Origin: Bacillus sp. ISL-55
GTDB taxonomy: Bacteria; Bacillota; Bacilli; Bacillales; Cytobacillaceae
Assembly (NCBI RefSeq): GCF_018613155.1
Contig: NZ_JAGGQU010000008.1
Location: forward strand, 20,175 to 84,174
DNA length: 64,000 nucleotides
Direction of reading: 5' to 3'
Below are positions 54,454 through 63,240 of the stretch, in pieces (the stretch's first letter is position 1; every line of letters starts with the position of its first letter). The position numbers and the translations under genes were made by a program. The notes under the pieces were generated by a model. The model made no database searches, had not been told where the DNA came from, and saw only the letters and a list, made by a program, of their open reading frames with translations.

Positions 54454-54810
54454 CTTTATATTCACTCCATTATCTCAACGGTATCATTGCTTTTAAGTAC
54501 ACAATAAAAAAATTATATCAGAAACCCCAGAGGTATAGCGAAAATAACTTTTCGAGAGTGGAAACTTTCTTTCAGCTATCTAATGGCTTAGCATTTGGCT
54601 TTTTGAGTTATATAATTCAAAAGTTTGATTATTGTAGGAAGATTATTTCATTACTTCAAGTCTGAGCAAAGAATTTAATAAGACTTCTAGTACTGCGTTA
54701 AGGCTATTAAAGTTTGAATGAGAGGAAAATAGCAAGGCACGCCCTTCTTTGAGTCTGTCGATAAACTTCTGTAAAATGAAATCAAGAATCTTTTATGAAA
54801 AGGTGTAGTA
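54454..54810. other. Divergent intergenic region, nothing assigned
   Basis: This 357 bp AT-rich interval separates the MFS and oxidase genes, which are transcribed away from each other. I see no repeat, RNA or clear operator in it. Confidence 0.5.
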
Positions 54811-55938
54811 ATGAAAACATATATCGTCATCGGAGCAGGAATATTAGGCGCTTCCACTGCCTATCACTTAGCGAAGGAAGGTAAGAATGTAACGATCATA
54901 GACCGTGAAGAACCAGGACAAGCGACGGATGCTGCTGCTGGTATCATATGTCCCTGGCTGACCCAGCGCAGGAATAAGGCATGGTATTTCCTCGCAAAGA
55001 ATGGGGCGGCCTTTTATCCATCACTGATTAGGCAGCTTGAAGAGGACGGCGAGAAGGAAACAGGCTATCAGCGGGTAGGTGCCATCAGCCTCCATCATGA
55101 TCGGGAAAAACTTATGAAAATGGAAGAAAGAGCGACTGTGAGGCGTGAAGATGCTCCGGAAATCGGGGAGATTCGGCAGTTGAACCAGCGCGAAACAAAT
55201 CAACTTTTCCCGCCATTATCAGAAGAGTATTCTTCTGTGCATGTAAGCGGTGGGGCACGGGTAAATGGACGGTTACTGCGAGATGCTCTTTTGAATGCTT
55301 CACAAAAACATGGAGCTTCCATGATAAAGGGAGATGCCCAATTAGAGTGGTCTAACGGGAAAGTGACAGGTGTTAAAGTAGAAGATACAAGATATGAAGC
55401 TGACAGCATCATCATAACCGCAGGGGCATGGGCACCTGAGTTGCTGAAGCCGCTTGGGATGGATCTCAGTATCGCCCCTCAAAAGGCACAAATCATCCAT
55501 CTGAAGCTTGAAGGTTCAGAGACCGGAAGCTGGCCAGTCGTCATGCCGCCGAACAACCAGTACATTCTTGCGTTCGATGGAGGAAGAGTTGTCATCGGGG
55601 CAACACATGAAGACGAGAAGGGATTTGACTCCCGCCCGACTCTTGGGGGCATGCATGAAATCATCGATAAAGGATTGACGGTCGCACCGGGACTGGGAGA
55701 TGCAACCTATCTTGAAACAAAAGTGGGATTCCGTCCGGTTGCACCGAATTTCCTTCCGATTATTGGTGCCGTTCCAGGTTTTGATAACCTATTCATGGCA
55801 AACGGACTCGGCGCTTCAGGTCTCACAGTCGGACCATATCTTGGAGCCCAGCTCGCCAAACTGGCATCAGGCGAAGACGTCGAACTAGACCTGAAGCAGT
55901 ACGATGTCTCAGGAGCCATCAGCGACAATATTTCCTAG
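54811..55938 (+). CDS. FAD-dependent D-amino acid/glycine oxidase family protein
   Basis: A 375 aa DadA/ThiO-like flavoenzyme. It begins YIVIGAGILGASTAYHLAKEG (Rossmann FAD motif), followed by IIDREEPGQATDAAAGIICPW and the C-terminal FAD segment LFMANGLGASGLTVGP. It would oxidise an amino acid or sarcosine-like substrate to the imine with O2 or a quinone as acceptor; substrate unknown. ATG 54811 follows AAAAGGTGTAG. Monocistronic with a long terminator. Confidence 0.9.
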   Translation: MKTYIVIGAGILGASTAYHLAKEGKNVTIIDREEPGQATDAAAGIICPWLTQRRNKAWYFLAKNGAAFYPSLIRQLEEDGEKETGYQRVGAISLHHDREKLMKMEERATVRREDAPEIGEIRQLNQRETNQLFPPLSEEYSSVHVSGGARVNGRLLRDALLNASQKHGASMIKGDAQLEWSNGKVTGVKVEDTRYEADSIIITAGAWAPELLKPLGMDLSIAPQKAQIIHLKLEGSETGSWPVVMPPNNQYILAFDGGRVVIGATHEDEKGFDSRPTLGGMHEIIDKGLTVAPGLGDATYLETKVGFRPVAPNFLPIIGAVPGFDNLFMANGLGASGLTVGPYLGAQLAKLASGEDVELDLKQYDVSGAISDNIS

Positions 55939-55944
55939 GCAATG

Positions 55945-55996
55945 AAAAAGCAAGCAGAAGAACCTTTGAATGAAGGTGCTTTACTTGCTTTTTTTT
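55945..55996 (+). terminator. Terminator after the oxidase gene
   Basis: AAAGCAAGCAGAAGAACCTT / GAAGGTGCTTTACTTGCTTT long imperfect stem with eight T. Confidence 0.85.
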
Positions 55997-56022
55997 GTGT
56001 GTTTGTAGCGCTGAAATCAGGT

Positions 56023-56170
56023 TCTGCACTGCCCGGAATGAGCTGGAAAGTATGAAAAGGGTAAAAGGAGAGGCTCTGCACTGCCCGGAATGAGCTGGAA
56101 AGCATGAAAAAGGTAAAAGGAAAGCCCCTGCGTTACCCGGAAGGAAGCGAAAGCTAAGAAAGGGCAAAGG
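56023..56170. repeat. Tandem array 4: three 52 bp units
   Basis: The phrase TCTGCACTGCCCGGAATGAGCTGGAAAG starts at 56023 and 56075, with a diverged third unit (CCTGCGTTACCCGGAAGGAAGCG) at 56127. Spacing is 52 bp throughout. The unit sequence is unrelated to the other arrays, but its length and its place after a gene are the same. Confidence 0.85.
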
Positions 56171-56373
56171 ATACTTTAAATTGATCTCATTTGTGTAAGT
56201 GTATTGAAATCGGAAAATGGCTGTACTCTGCCGGGTAAAAAGCAGACATGTTAATTACCAAAAAAAATTATTTTCGGAAAGGCAATATATCGCTTATATG
56301 CGGGTATAACACTAAGGACATCCATTAAAATTTTTTATCAGTGTTTAGCATATAGCAGGAAGGAGCCAACATC

Positions 56374-57222
56374 ATGCAGTGGAAAGGCAGAAGAGCGAGC
56401 AGCAATGTGGAAGATAGAAGAGGGATGGGTGGCGGAGGCATGCTCATGGGCGGCGGTCTTGGCGGCATCATCCTATTAGTGATCATGACATTCCTAGGCG
56501 GAGGCGATATGGGGGACGTCGTCAATAATATGACAAACGGTGGAAACCAGTCTCCTGCTCCTTATGAGCAGTCAGCGGAGGAAGAGGAACTTGCCCAATT
56601 CGTTTCAGTGGTCCTTGCTGACACAGAGGAAGTATGGTCCAAGGTATTCGCGGAAGAAGGCATGGAATATCAAGAACCAACACTTGTTTTGTATTCAGGA
56701 AGTGTCCAGTCAGCCTGTGGAATGGCTGGCTCACAAGTTGGCCCGTTTTATTGTCCGGGTGACCAGAAGCTCTACATTGACCTCAGTTTTTATAATGAAC
56801 TTCAAACAAAATTCCAGGCACCAGGTGATTTTGCGATGGCTTATGTGATTGCCCATGAGGTTGGTCACCATGTTCAGACATTACTTGGAACGAGCGATAA
56901 GCTTAATTCACTCCGCGGGCGTTTGGACCAGACGGAATTCAATAAATATCAAGTCCGATTTGAGCTTCAGGCCGATTATTTAGCAGGCGTTTGGGCGCAC
57001 CATGCCCAGGGAATGGGAGTCGTGGAAGAAGGCGACCTGGAGGAAGCGATGAATGCGGCCAGTGCGGTTGGGGATGACACAATCCAGAAGCGGTCCCAGG
57101 GTTATGTCGTGCCGGAAAGCTTCACACACGGGACGTCAGAGCAGAGGAAAAGCTGGTTCCAAAAAGGCTATAAAGCTGGCAACCTTGAACAAGGTGATAC
57201 GTTTAACACCAGAGAATTTTAG
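56374..57222 (+). CDS. Neutral zinc metallopeptidase, YpfJ family
   Basis: A 282 aa single-TM protein: Gly-rich N terminus, TM about 28-48, then a metallopeptidase-like domain with the zinc motif HEVGHH (H161, H165) and a following QADYLAGVWAHH segment. The family (putative neutral zinc metallopeptidase, PF04228) has no firmly known substrate. AGGAAGGAGCC precedes ATG 56374. A hairpin GCATAGACC/GGTCCATGC with no strong T run follows the stop. Confidence 0.92.
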   Translation: MQWKGRRASSNVEDRRGMGGGGMLMGGGLGGIILLVIMTFLGGGDMGDVVNNMTNGGNQSPAPYEQSAEEEELAQFVSVVLADTEEVWSKVFAEEGMEYQEPTLVLYSGSVQSACGMAGSQVGPFYCPGDQKLYIDLSFYNELQTKFQAPGDFAMAYVIAHEVGHHVQTLLGTSDKLNSLRGRLDQTEFNKYQVRFELQADYLAGVWAHHAQGMGVVEEGDLEEAMNAASAVGDDTIQKRSQGYVVPESFTHGTSEQRKSWFQKGYKAGNLEQGDTFNTREF

Positions 57223-57347
57223 GTACAGATAAGCATAGACCTTTTTTGGTCCATGCCATCAAGTTAACATTTGTGGGTGGCACCAACTTATAGAGTTTTA
57301 CTCCTCAAAGGAGCAACGAATTCAATATAGGAAAGGAGCAATTCACA

Positions 57348-57845
57348 ATGGGAACTCAAATTCGATCATTTTTCGCAAACGACACAGGTGATATACCTAA
57401 TAATCCAACTTTACCGGTCATTGTTTATGAAGGTGTTTTTGATGACAACTTAAGCATGGAAGACCAATTTGAGCAGCATAACTGGACAGGCACTTGGACT
57501 GGCGATATTTACAATTATCATCACTACCATACAAATACCCATGAAGTCCTTGGTGTTAAATCGGGCAGTGCGACAGTCCAAATTGGCGGCGATTCCGGAG
57601 AACGTCTTGAGCTAAAAGCAGGCGATGTTGTCGTTCTTCCGGCAGGAACGGGTCACAAAAAAATAGACAGCAGCCAGGATTTCAAAGTTGTAGGTGCTTA
57701 CCCAAATGGACGAAGCCCAGACTTGAAGGAAGAAGATCCTGGTGTCAGGGCTCAGGCATTATCTCAAATCAAAAATGTCCCTATTCCGGAAACAGATCCG
57801 GTATACGGTGAGACAGGTCCACTTCTTCATAAGTGGGTAAAATAA
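57348..57845 (+). CDS. Cupin domain protein (YjlB-like)
   Basis: A 165 aa single-domain cupin with the metal motif HYHTNTHEVLGVKSG near residue 63 and the second cupin motif PAGTGHK near 105. YjlB-like proteins are presumed metal-dependent enzymes of unknown reaction. AAAGGAGCAATTCACA precedes ATG 57348. Monocistronic with a strong terminator. Confidence 0.9.
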   Translation: MGTQIRSFFANDTGDIPNNPTLPVIVYEGVFDDNLSMEDQFEQHNWTGTWTGDIYNYHHYHTNTHEVLGVKSGSATVQIGGDSGERLELKAGDVVVLPAGTGHKKIDSSQDFKVVGAYPNGRSPDLKEEDPGVRAQALSQIKNVPIPETDPVYGETGPLLHKWVK

Positions 57846-57855
57846 TAGATATCAA

Positions 57856-57902
57856 AACAGGCAGCAGTTTGGTTTTACCACCAGACTGCTGCCTGTTTTT
57901 TA
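57856..57902 (+). terminator. Terminator after the cupin gene
   Basis: AAACAGGCAGCAGT / ACTGCTGCCTGTTTTTT with a TGG/CCA inner stem. Confidence 0.9.
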
Positions 57903-57921
57903 GGTGGATTTGTTTCTCTTT

Positions 57922-57942
57922 ATACCTATACGGGTATATAAT
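57922..57942 (+). promoter_or_regulatory. CstR/CsoR-type operator and -10 of the dsrE pair
   Basis: ATACCTATACGGGTAT is an inverted repeat of the kind bound by CsoR-family persulfide sensor CstR (ATACC...GGGTAT), and TATAAT begins at its last base. A -35 (TTCTCT, 17 bp upstream) is poor. The genes it precedes encode sulfur-relay-type proteins, which fits CstR. Confidence 0.65.
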
Positions 57943-58028
57943 ATCAATAAGTAAAACTCATGGTAGTTAATCATTTGGACAAAATAATTAGTCGTAGAAG
58001 ATAAACGGAATGAAGGAAGGGAAGCCAT

Positions 58029-58376
58029 ATGGCTAAGAAGAAGTTTGTTTACTTCGTTTCATTGAGCTCTAATGTTCCTTATGTTTTGAAAAAAGCACTG
58101 AGAGACGCTGAGGAAGAGAACGAGGTTGCTATTTTCTTTGATTTGGACGGAGCGCGTGTCCTGGATAAACGATATTTAAAGATTATGGAGAGAACCCACA
58201 ATATTGATTTGCAAAAATTGATGCAGCAGGCTTTGGATAAAGGCATAAAGTTTTTCGGCTGCCAGATGAATGTATTGATCGCTGATGGACTGGAGCTTGT
58301 TGAAGGCGCAGAGTTATCAGGAGTTGCAACCTTTTTAGAGACCGCTTACCAGGCGGATGCAGTACTAAGCTATTAA
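58029..58376 (+). CDS. DsrE-family protein 1 (with conserved Cys)
   Basis: A 115 aa DsrE/F-like protein of the fold used for sulfur relay. It has one cysteine, in FFGCQMNVLIADG near residue 78, where DsrE proteins carry the persulfide site. GAAGGAAGGGAAGCC precedes ATG 58029. It is 15 bp from the second DsrE gene. With the CstR-like operator upstream, a role in reactive sulfur handling is likely, though no rhodanese or TusA gene adjoins. Confidence 0.88.
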   Translation: MAKKKFVYFVSLSSNVPYVLKKALRDAEEENEVAIFFDLDGARVLDKRYLKIMERTHNIDLQKLMQQALDKGIKFFGCQMNVLIADGLELVEGAELSGVATFLETAYQADAVLSY

Positions 58377-58391
58377 TGGGAGTGAAAGCTT

Positions 58392-58772
58392 ATGGAAAAG
58401 AAAAAAGTAGTGGTTATGGCACTTCATGATCAGCTGGAATCTGCGTACCCTCCTTTGAATGTGGCCGTGGGGGCTGCATCATCTGGGGCAGATGTCATCC
58501 TGGCATTTTCCCGCAGAGGAGTCAATATTCTGGATAAGCGATATGTATCCGTCCCGTCTGAGGACCTGGAGTACCTATCAAATGCATTGAACGACTTTGG
58601 CGTATCTTCCGTCCATGACCTTCTAGGATTCGCCGTAGAAATGGGAGCCCATCTCTATGTCGTGGATCTGGATGTAAACGATCGTTTTGATTTCATCCAT
58701 CCCGCAGAACAGGTCCCAATCAAATGGTTACTAAACGAAGCAGCATCCGCGGATTTATTTATGCACTTTTAA
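58392..58772 (+). CDS. DsrE-family protein 2 (cysteine-free)
   Basis: A 126 aa DsrE-like protein sharing the NILDKRYVSVP / VLDKRYLKI motif with its neighbour, so the two are probably old duplicates. It has no cysteine at all, and the position of the relay Cys reads LGFAVEMGAHLYV. It may be a structural partner in a heteromer with protein 1. ATG 58392 follows GGGAGTGAAAG. No terminator was seen before the repeat array. Confidence 0.82.
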   Translation: MEKKKVVVMALHDQLESAYPPLNVAVGAASSGADVILAFSRRGVNILDKRYVSVPSEDLEYLSNALNDFGVSSVHDLLGFAVEMGAHLYVVDLDVNDRFDFIHPAEQVPIKWLLNEAASADLFMHF

Positions 58773-58816
58773 AGACATATAAAGTTTGAAGAATGAACCT
58801 AACGGATGTATTTAGG

Positions 58817-59460
58817 CAGGTTTGGTGTTCAAAGGAGAAAAGCTGTCAAGAAAACCTTGTTATTGTGACAGGTTTGAGGTGCAAAGCAGAAAAGCTGTCA
58901 AGAAAAGCTCGTTATTATGACAGGTTTGGGGTTGAAAGCAGAAAAGCTGTCAAAAAAAGCTCGTTATTGTGACAGGTTTGGGGTTCGAAGCAGAAAAGCT
59001 GTCAAGAAAAGCTCGTTATTATGACAGGTTTAAGGTGCTAAGCAGAAAAGCTGTCAAGAAAAGCTCGTTATTATGACAGGTTTAAGGTGCAAAGCAGAAA
59101 AGCTGTCAAGAAAAGCTCGTTATTGTGACAGGTTTGGGGCTCAAAGCAGAAAAGCTGTCAAGAAAAGCTCGTTATTGTGACAGGTTTGGGGTTGAAAGCA
59201 GAAAAGCTGTCAAAAAAAGCTCGTTATTGTGACAGGTTTGGGGCTCAAAGCAGAAAAGCTGTCAAAAAAAAGCTCGTTATTGTGACAGGTTTGGGGTTCA
59301 AAGCAGAAAAGCTGTCAAGAAAATCTCGTTATTATCACAGGTTTGGGGTTGAAAGCAGAAAAGCTGTCAAAAAAAGCTCGTTATTGTGACAGGTTTGAGG
59401 TGCAAAGCAGAAAAGCAGTCAAGAAAATCCCGTTATTGTGACAGGTTTGGCCTTGCCAAG
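58817..59460. repeat. Tandem array 3: twelve ~52 bp units
   Basis: TTATTGTGACAG (or TTATTATGACAG) starts recur from 58860 at 52 bp steps (58912, 58964, 59016, 59068, 59120, 59172, 59224, then 59277 and on to 59433), preceded by a partial unit. Each unit has TGACAGGTTT ... AAAGCTGTCA. The core is the same family as array 2, 27 kb away, but with a different centre (GGGGTTCAAAGCAGA). It separates the converging dsrE and GGDEF genes. Confidence 0.94.
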
Positions 59461-59496
59461 CGGAAATCCTGTCATAACGGCATAACCCTGCTAGCA

Positions 59497-59535
59497 CAGA
59501 AAAAGACAGAGAGTCGCTTCTCTGTCTTTTGTTCT
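59497..59535. terminator. Bidirectional terminator
   Basis: AAAAGACAGAGA / TCTCTGTCTTTT stem at the 3' end of the GGDEF gene and after array 3. Confidence 0.85.
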
Positions 59536-59540
59536 TGTCC

Positions 59541-60785
59541 TCATCCTGTTTGTCGGGAAAGCTCGTCCTTAAAGGTAACTTTATTTTTGCCAAGGTCCTT
59601 CGATTGGAGCAAGAGCTGGTCTGCAAAGATATACCCTTTTTCCATCGAAGTGTACTGGTTGACTTTAAAATAATACAATCCAAATGAAGAGGTTATTGAA
59701 ACAGCATGCTTCTCGGATTGATAATCAACCTCCACTGAACTGATCTCAATCCCATGGCGAATCTTTTCCACAAGCTCGATGTTCTGGCTGAAGGATCTAT
59801 TCCTTAAGATCAAGGTGAATTCTTCCCCTCCGCTCCGGAAAACATGATCGTCCTCAGACAAGTAGCTTTTGAGTGTATTGGCAAAATGCTGGATCACCCG
59901 GTCGCCAACAGCATGATTGTAGGAATCATTTATCAGCTTGAATTTGTCGATGTCGGCTACAACAATGCCAACCTTTTCGCCAGTATTGTTTAATTCAAAC
60001 ATTTTCTTATCCATGTATGCGCGGTTCGGGATCCCGGTCAGGAAGTCGGTATAGGCCATTTGCTCGAACTTGTCCCGCTCGATTTTGTTCTGGATGCTTT
60101 GCGATTTTGATTGGAAGGAACGGCTGACGAGATAGTTCAAAATGAATAATCCAACGACCATTTCCCATCGCTGTTCCTTTAGCAGCAGCAGCAGCAAGCC
60201 ATTCGTGAATGCTGTTTTTCCAAGATCCAGCCAGTTATTGCTTTCTTTAAAAAACTTGATCGCCTGCTGCAGGCTCTTGATTTCTCCCATAATGTAAAAG
60301 GCGGTAGACAGGAAGGTATAGGAAATCAACGTGGTCGTTACAGCAAGGATGCACATGAGGATAAAGAATCCGAATGGGATATTCTCTATAAGTGGATATC
60401 CGAGCTGGAACAGAAAATAACCAATCGAGTAGATCAGAACATGAGCGCCTATATTGTAAAATGTATCGGAAAATTCACTTTCATCGGCGGTTTTCGAACT
60501 CTTCCTTGAAAAATAGACTGTGAAACGATAGATTGCTTCAAAAATGAACAGGCCAGCCGGACCTGCGAAAATCCCGAACGATAAACTATAACTAATGCCA
60601 TAATCAAATTTCAGCGTACCATTTTTCGCTGTGATTCTTAGGTGATTATAAAGGGTTGAAAATAACCAATAGATAAATAGTGCTATAAAAAAATTGTTTT
60701 TATCTATAGTGAAGGTACCTAACCCAAAAGCTACGGCAACAGCAGTAAAGAATAACGTAAAATCATATAACCTAGCTTTCAGCAT
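59541..60785 (-). CDS. Membrane GGDEF protein (putative diguanylate cyclase)
   Basis: A 414 aa protein with seven or so N-terminal TM helices (residues 5-190) and a C-terminal GGDEF domain. The active motif is GGEEF in VFRSGGEEFTLI, with upstream FDKFKLIND-type metal residues (DIDKFKLINDSYNH), so it should make c-di-GMP. The inhibitory I-site RxxD five residues before GGEEF reads SEDD, so product inhibition is probably absent. ATG 60785 has AAAGGGGA upstream; an in-frame GTG/TTG farther upstream is possible. Confidence 0.9.
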   Translation of the reverse strand: MLKARLYDFTLFFTAVAVAFGLGTFTIDKNNFFIALFIYWLFSTLYNHLRITAKNGTLKFDYGISYSLSFGIFAGPAGLFIFEAIYRFTVYFSRKSSKTADESEFSDTFYNIGAHVLIYSIGYFLFQLGYPLIENIPFGFFILMCILAVTTTLISYTFLSTAFYIMGEIKSLQQAIKFFKESNNWLDLGKTAFTNGLLLLLLKEQRWEMVVGLFILNYLVSRSFQSKSQSIQNKIERDKFEQMAYTDFLTGIPNRAYMDKKMFELNNTGEKVGIVVADIDKFKLINDSYNHAVGDRVIQHFANTLKSYLSEDDHVFRSGGEEFTLILRNRSFSQNIELVEKIRHGIEISSVEVDYQSEKHAVSITSSFGLYYFKVNQYTSMEKGYIFADQLLLQSKDLGKNKVTFKDELSRQTG

Positions 60786-61066
60786 AGGTAAAAAATCCCC
60801 TTTCCCAAACTCTACCACATAATTTTATCCTATATATAAATCTAGTTGCAAAGTAATTTTTTGATTTATGGAAATTTTTGAACCATTTGTTTTGTCTATT
60901 GCATAACATAAAAGGCTATAATGGAATTATCGGCAAAAAAAGATTTTTGTTCATCCAATTGTTACTGACACAGGGATTTTTACAAGGTTTGTCGAATAAT
61001 TTTATAATATATATTCAGAATATTTAATTAATAAAACAACTTTAATCATAAGGAGAGGGGTTAGAT

Positions 61067-61942
61067 ATGGATCTTATTTTTGGCGGGATATTAGTCCTAT
61101 TATTGATAGCTGCTGTCAGTTTGTCATTGTATTATCAGCGGAAAAGCCGCATTAATCAATTGCCTCACAATAATCCGAAGGCTTTCCTGGAAAAAGGCCT
61201 TCGCCAGGAAGGCAAGAAGCTTGTGGCGGTAATCGGAGGTGATGTTGTTCATGGCAACATCAGCTACAATTTTGTCGATGACACAGCCAGGAGGAAAAAC
61301 TGCAGGGATTATCAATTCATTAATGCCGGAGTGAATGGAAGTACCGCTTATGATGTTCTTCAGCGCTTGGACAGTATAATCGCTTGCCAGCCTGATTTCA
61401 TAGTAATTTTAGTCGGGTTGAATGATGCTGCTGCTAAAATAGCCCCAGACCTTGCAAAGAAGAACATCAAGCTGGCTCAGCAATTGGAAAAACCGTCACT
61501 ATTGGTGTATGAAAAGAATCTTGCGTTAATCGTCTCAAGGCTTAAATCAGAAACAACTGCGAAAATCGGGTTACTATCACTCCCTGTCGTTGGTGAGAAC
61601 TTATTTTCGAAAGCAAATAAAGAAATTGATCAGTACAACGAGGTCATCAAAAAAACGGCGGAAATGACCAATGTACCTTACCTTCCTTTTAACGAAAAAT
61701 TAAAGGCCTATCTAAAGGGGAAAGGACATACGAGGGGACGGTCGCTGAAGGACGGGACGAAGCTTTATGAAAAAGCGGTCATCGAGCATTTCGTGTACGG
61801 ATACAGCCTTGACCGGATATCTGTCCGGAATGGATATTTGCTGCTGACTGACGGGATGCATTTGAACAGTACAGCGGGGATGATGGCAGCTCATCAAATT
61901 GAGTTATTCCTGAAGAAGAATGAATTGAAAGCAATCCAATAA
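61067..61942 (+). CDS. SGNH/GDSL hydrolase family protein with altered nucleophile block
   Basis: A 291 aa protein anchored by an N-terminal TM (residues 3-22). SGNH blocks: block I reads IGGDVVHGN where IGDSITHG is usual, so the catalytic Ser is replaced; block II NAGVNG, block III VGLND and block V DGMHLN with His are kept. It may be a pseudo-enzyme or use a different nucleophile. AGGAGAGGGG precedes ATG 61067. Terminator follows. Confidence 0.82.
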   Translation: MDLIFGGILVLLLIAAVSLSLYYQRKSRINQLPHNNPKAFLEKGLRQEGKKLVAVIGGDVVHGNISYNFVDDTARRKNCRDYQFINAGVNGSTAYDVLQRLDSIIACQPDFIVILVGLNDAAAKIAPDLAKKNIKLAQQLEKPSLLVYEKNLALIVSRLKSETTAKIGLLSLPVVGENLFSKANKEIDQYNEVIKKTAEMTNVPYLPFNEKLKAYLKGKGHTRGRSLKDGTKLYEKAVIEHFVYGYSLDRISVRNGYLLLTDGMHLNSTAGMMAAHQIELFLKKNELKAIQ

Positions 61943-61944
61943 AA

Positions 61945-61978
61945 AGGATACTGCATCATCTGCAGTATCCCTTTGGCT
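61945..61978. terminator. Bidirectional terminator
   Basis: AAAGGATACTGCA / TGCAGTATCCCTTT stem between converging genes. Confidence 0.85.
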
Positions 61979-61979
61979 T

Positions 61980-62357
61980 TTATGCTACGACCTCGCTCAT
62001 GAATGCATGAGTGTTTTCCTCTGTATCCTTGAAGAACACCATCCATGTTTCTGTATCGCCGATTTTAGCGACAACATGGGGCTCGCCAATGAACTCCACT
62101 CCACCTGAAAGCAGCTCTTCATACTTTGCCTTGATATCCTCAACCTGTAAATAGATGACCGAACTAGGATGAGCAAATTGCTCGTTTTCCGGTAGGGTCA
62201 ACAGAAGACGGACGCCTCCACATTCGAAGAACGCCATTGTATCCGTATTGAATAATAACGGCAGGCCTAATTTCTCCTGATAAAAGGCAGTGGCCCTTTC
62301 AATATTTTTCACAGGTATGCCAATCTGGCCGATTTTTTGTACTGGATTTGACTGCAT
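61980..62357 (-). CDS. VOC family (glyoxalase-like) protein
   Basis: A 125 aa vicinal-oxygen-chelate fold protein with two beta-alpha-beta-beta-beta modules; module 1 begins GQIGIPVKNIERATAFYQEKLGL and module 2 VIYLQVEDIKAKYEELLSGG. Relatives include glyoxalases and antibiotic-binding proteins; the reaction is unknown. ATG 62357 has AGGAGG six bases upstream, better than GTG 62360. It lies 10 bp after the hydrolase gene and is probably in its operon. Confidence 0.88.
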   Translation of the reverse strand: MQSNPVQKIGQIGIPVKNIERATAFYQEKLGLPLLFNTDTMAFFECGGVRLLLTLPENEQFAHPSSVIYLQVEDIKAKYEELLSGGVEFIGEPHVVAKIGDTETWMVFFKDTEENTHAFMSEVVA

Positions 62358-62367
62358 CACTTGCCTC

Positions 62368-63240
62368 CTAATAATGGTTTTTTAAAAACTCCTTGATATC
62401 TGTATGAATTGTTTCAAGGTGTGCCGGGGACGGAAAATGTCCCATCTGATATTGTTTCAATTCTAGCTGGTCACCTAAAATCCCTTCCGTTTTTTGGGAA
62501 ATTTTGTTTGCTGGGAAAAATACATCTTCTGTCCCCGTTATGACAAGAGTGGGTGCACTGTAATCCCTCAATTCTTCCGCAGTCGTCAGTTTGGGCATTT
62601 CCTGTTCTAGGGTTGTGTGTTTAAAAATATTGCCGATGATGCTTTCATCCAGCTGCTTCATACTGTTGGAGGACATGACATCGGCGATTTTGCGAAGGCT
62701 CTTGGCCGAGCCGTTTATTTTGTAAAAAATCATCGGGAAAAGGATTTCCTTGATCATTTTAAGTTTTGAGCCAAGGCTTATTCCGGCAGGTGCGACAAGG
62801 ACAGCGCACTGAATTCTTTCTGGCTTAAACGCCGCAAGCCTGAGGATAATGCCGCCACCGTAGGAAGGACCGATAAATGCACATTTTTCAATTTTATAAT
62901 GGTCCATCAAATCGCCAATCCAGTTGGCAAAGCTTTCGTCTGAAGCAGATATTCTCGTTTCGTTACTGTATCCTGGATGTCCGATCGTGTCAGGTGCATA
63001 GACCTTATACTCGTCCAGCAAGCCTTTGAACCAGGACAAGGTGACTGGATTGATGCAATTGCCTCCCTGGAAAATAAATAGAGGCTTCCCGTCTTCCTTC
63101 CCCAATATCAGGACATGTGTACTCCCAAATCTCGTCTGAACGTAATCCCTGCTAATCAGTGAATCGAACTGGGTCAGATACTCTTCATATTGGTTAAGAA
63201 TCTGCTCTTTTCCTTCCAGGCTTTTATAAATGGTTTTCAT
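62368..63240 (-). CDS. Alpha/beta hydrolase
   Basis: A 290 aa alpha/beta-hydrolase fold protein. The nucleophile elbow FIGPSYGGG is near residue 127, the acid D in VITGTEDVFFP near 237 and the base H in MGHFPSPAHLE near 265. No signal peptide; cytosolic esterase or lipase-like activity is inferred. It overlaps the preceding hydrolase gene by four bases (ATGA), so these two hydrolases and the VOC protein form one operon. Confidence 0.88.
   Translation of the reverse strand: MKTIYKSLEGKEQILNQYEEYLTQFDSLISRDYVQTRFGSTHVLILGKEDGKPLFIFQGGNCINPVTLSWFKGLLDEYKVYAPDTIGHPGYSNETRISASDESFANWIGDLMDHYKIEKCAFIGPSYGGGIILRLAAFKPERIQCAVLVAPAGISLGSKLKMIKEILFPMIFYKINGSAKSLRKIADVMSSNSMKQLDESIIGNIFKHTTLEQEMPKLTTAEELRDYSAPTLVITGTEDVFFPANKISQKTEGILGDQLELKQYQMGHFPSPAHLETIHTDIKEFLKNHY

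Noticed and set aside
57229-57256. Terminator after the YpfJ-like gene
   Set aside because: The GCATAGACC/GGTCCATGC stem has no T run on the + strand side, so termination is not supported.
59177-59389. Open frame of 70 codons within array 3
   Set aside because: It is the tandem repeat translated; a 52 bp period shifts frame each unit and the frame has no ribosome site.
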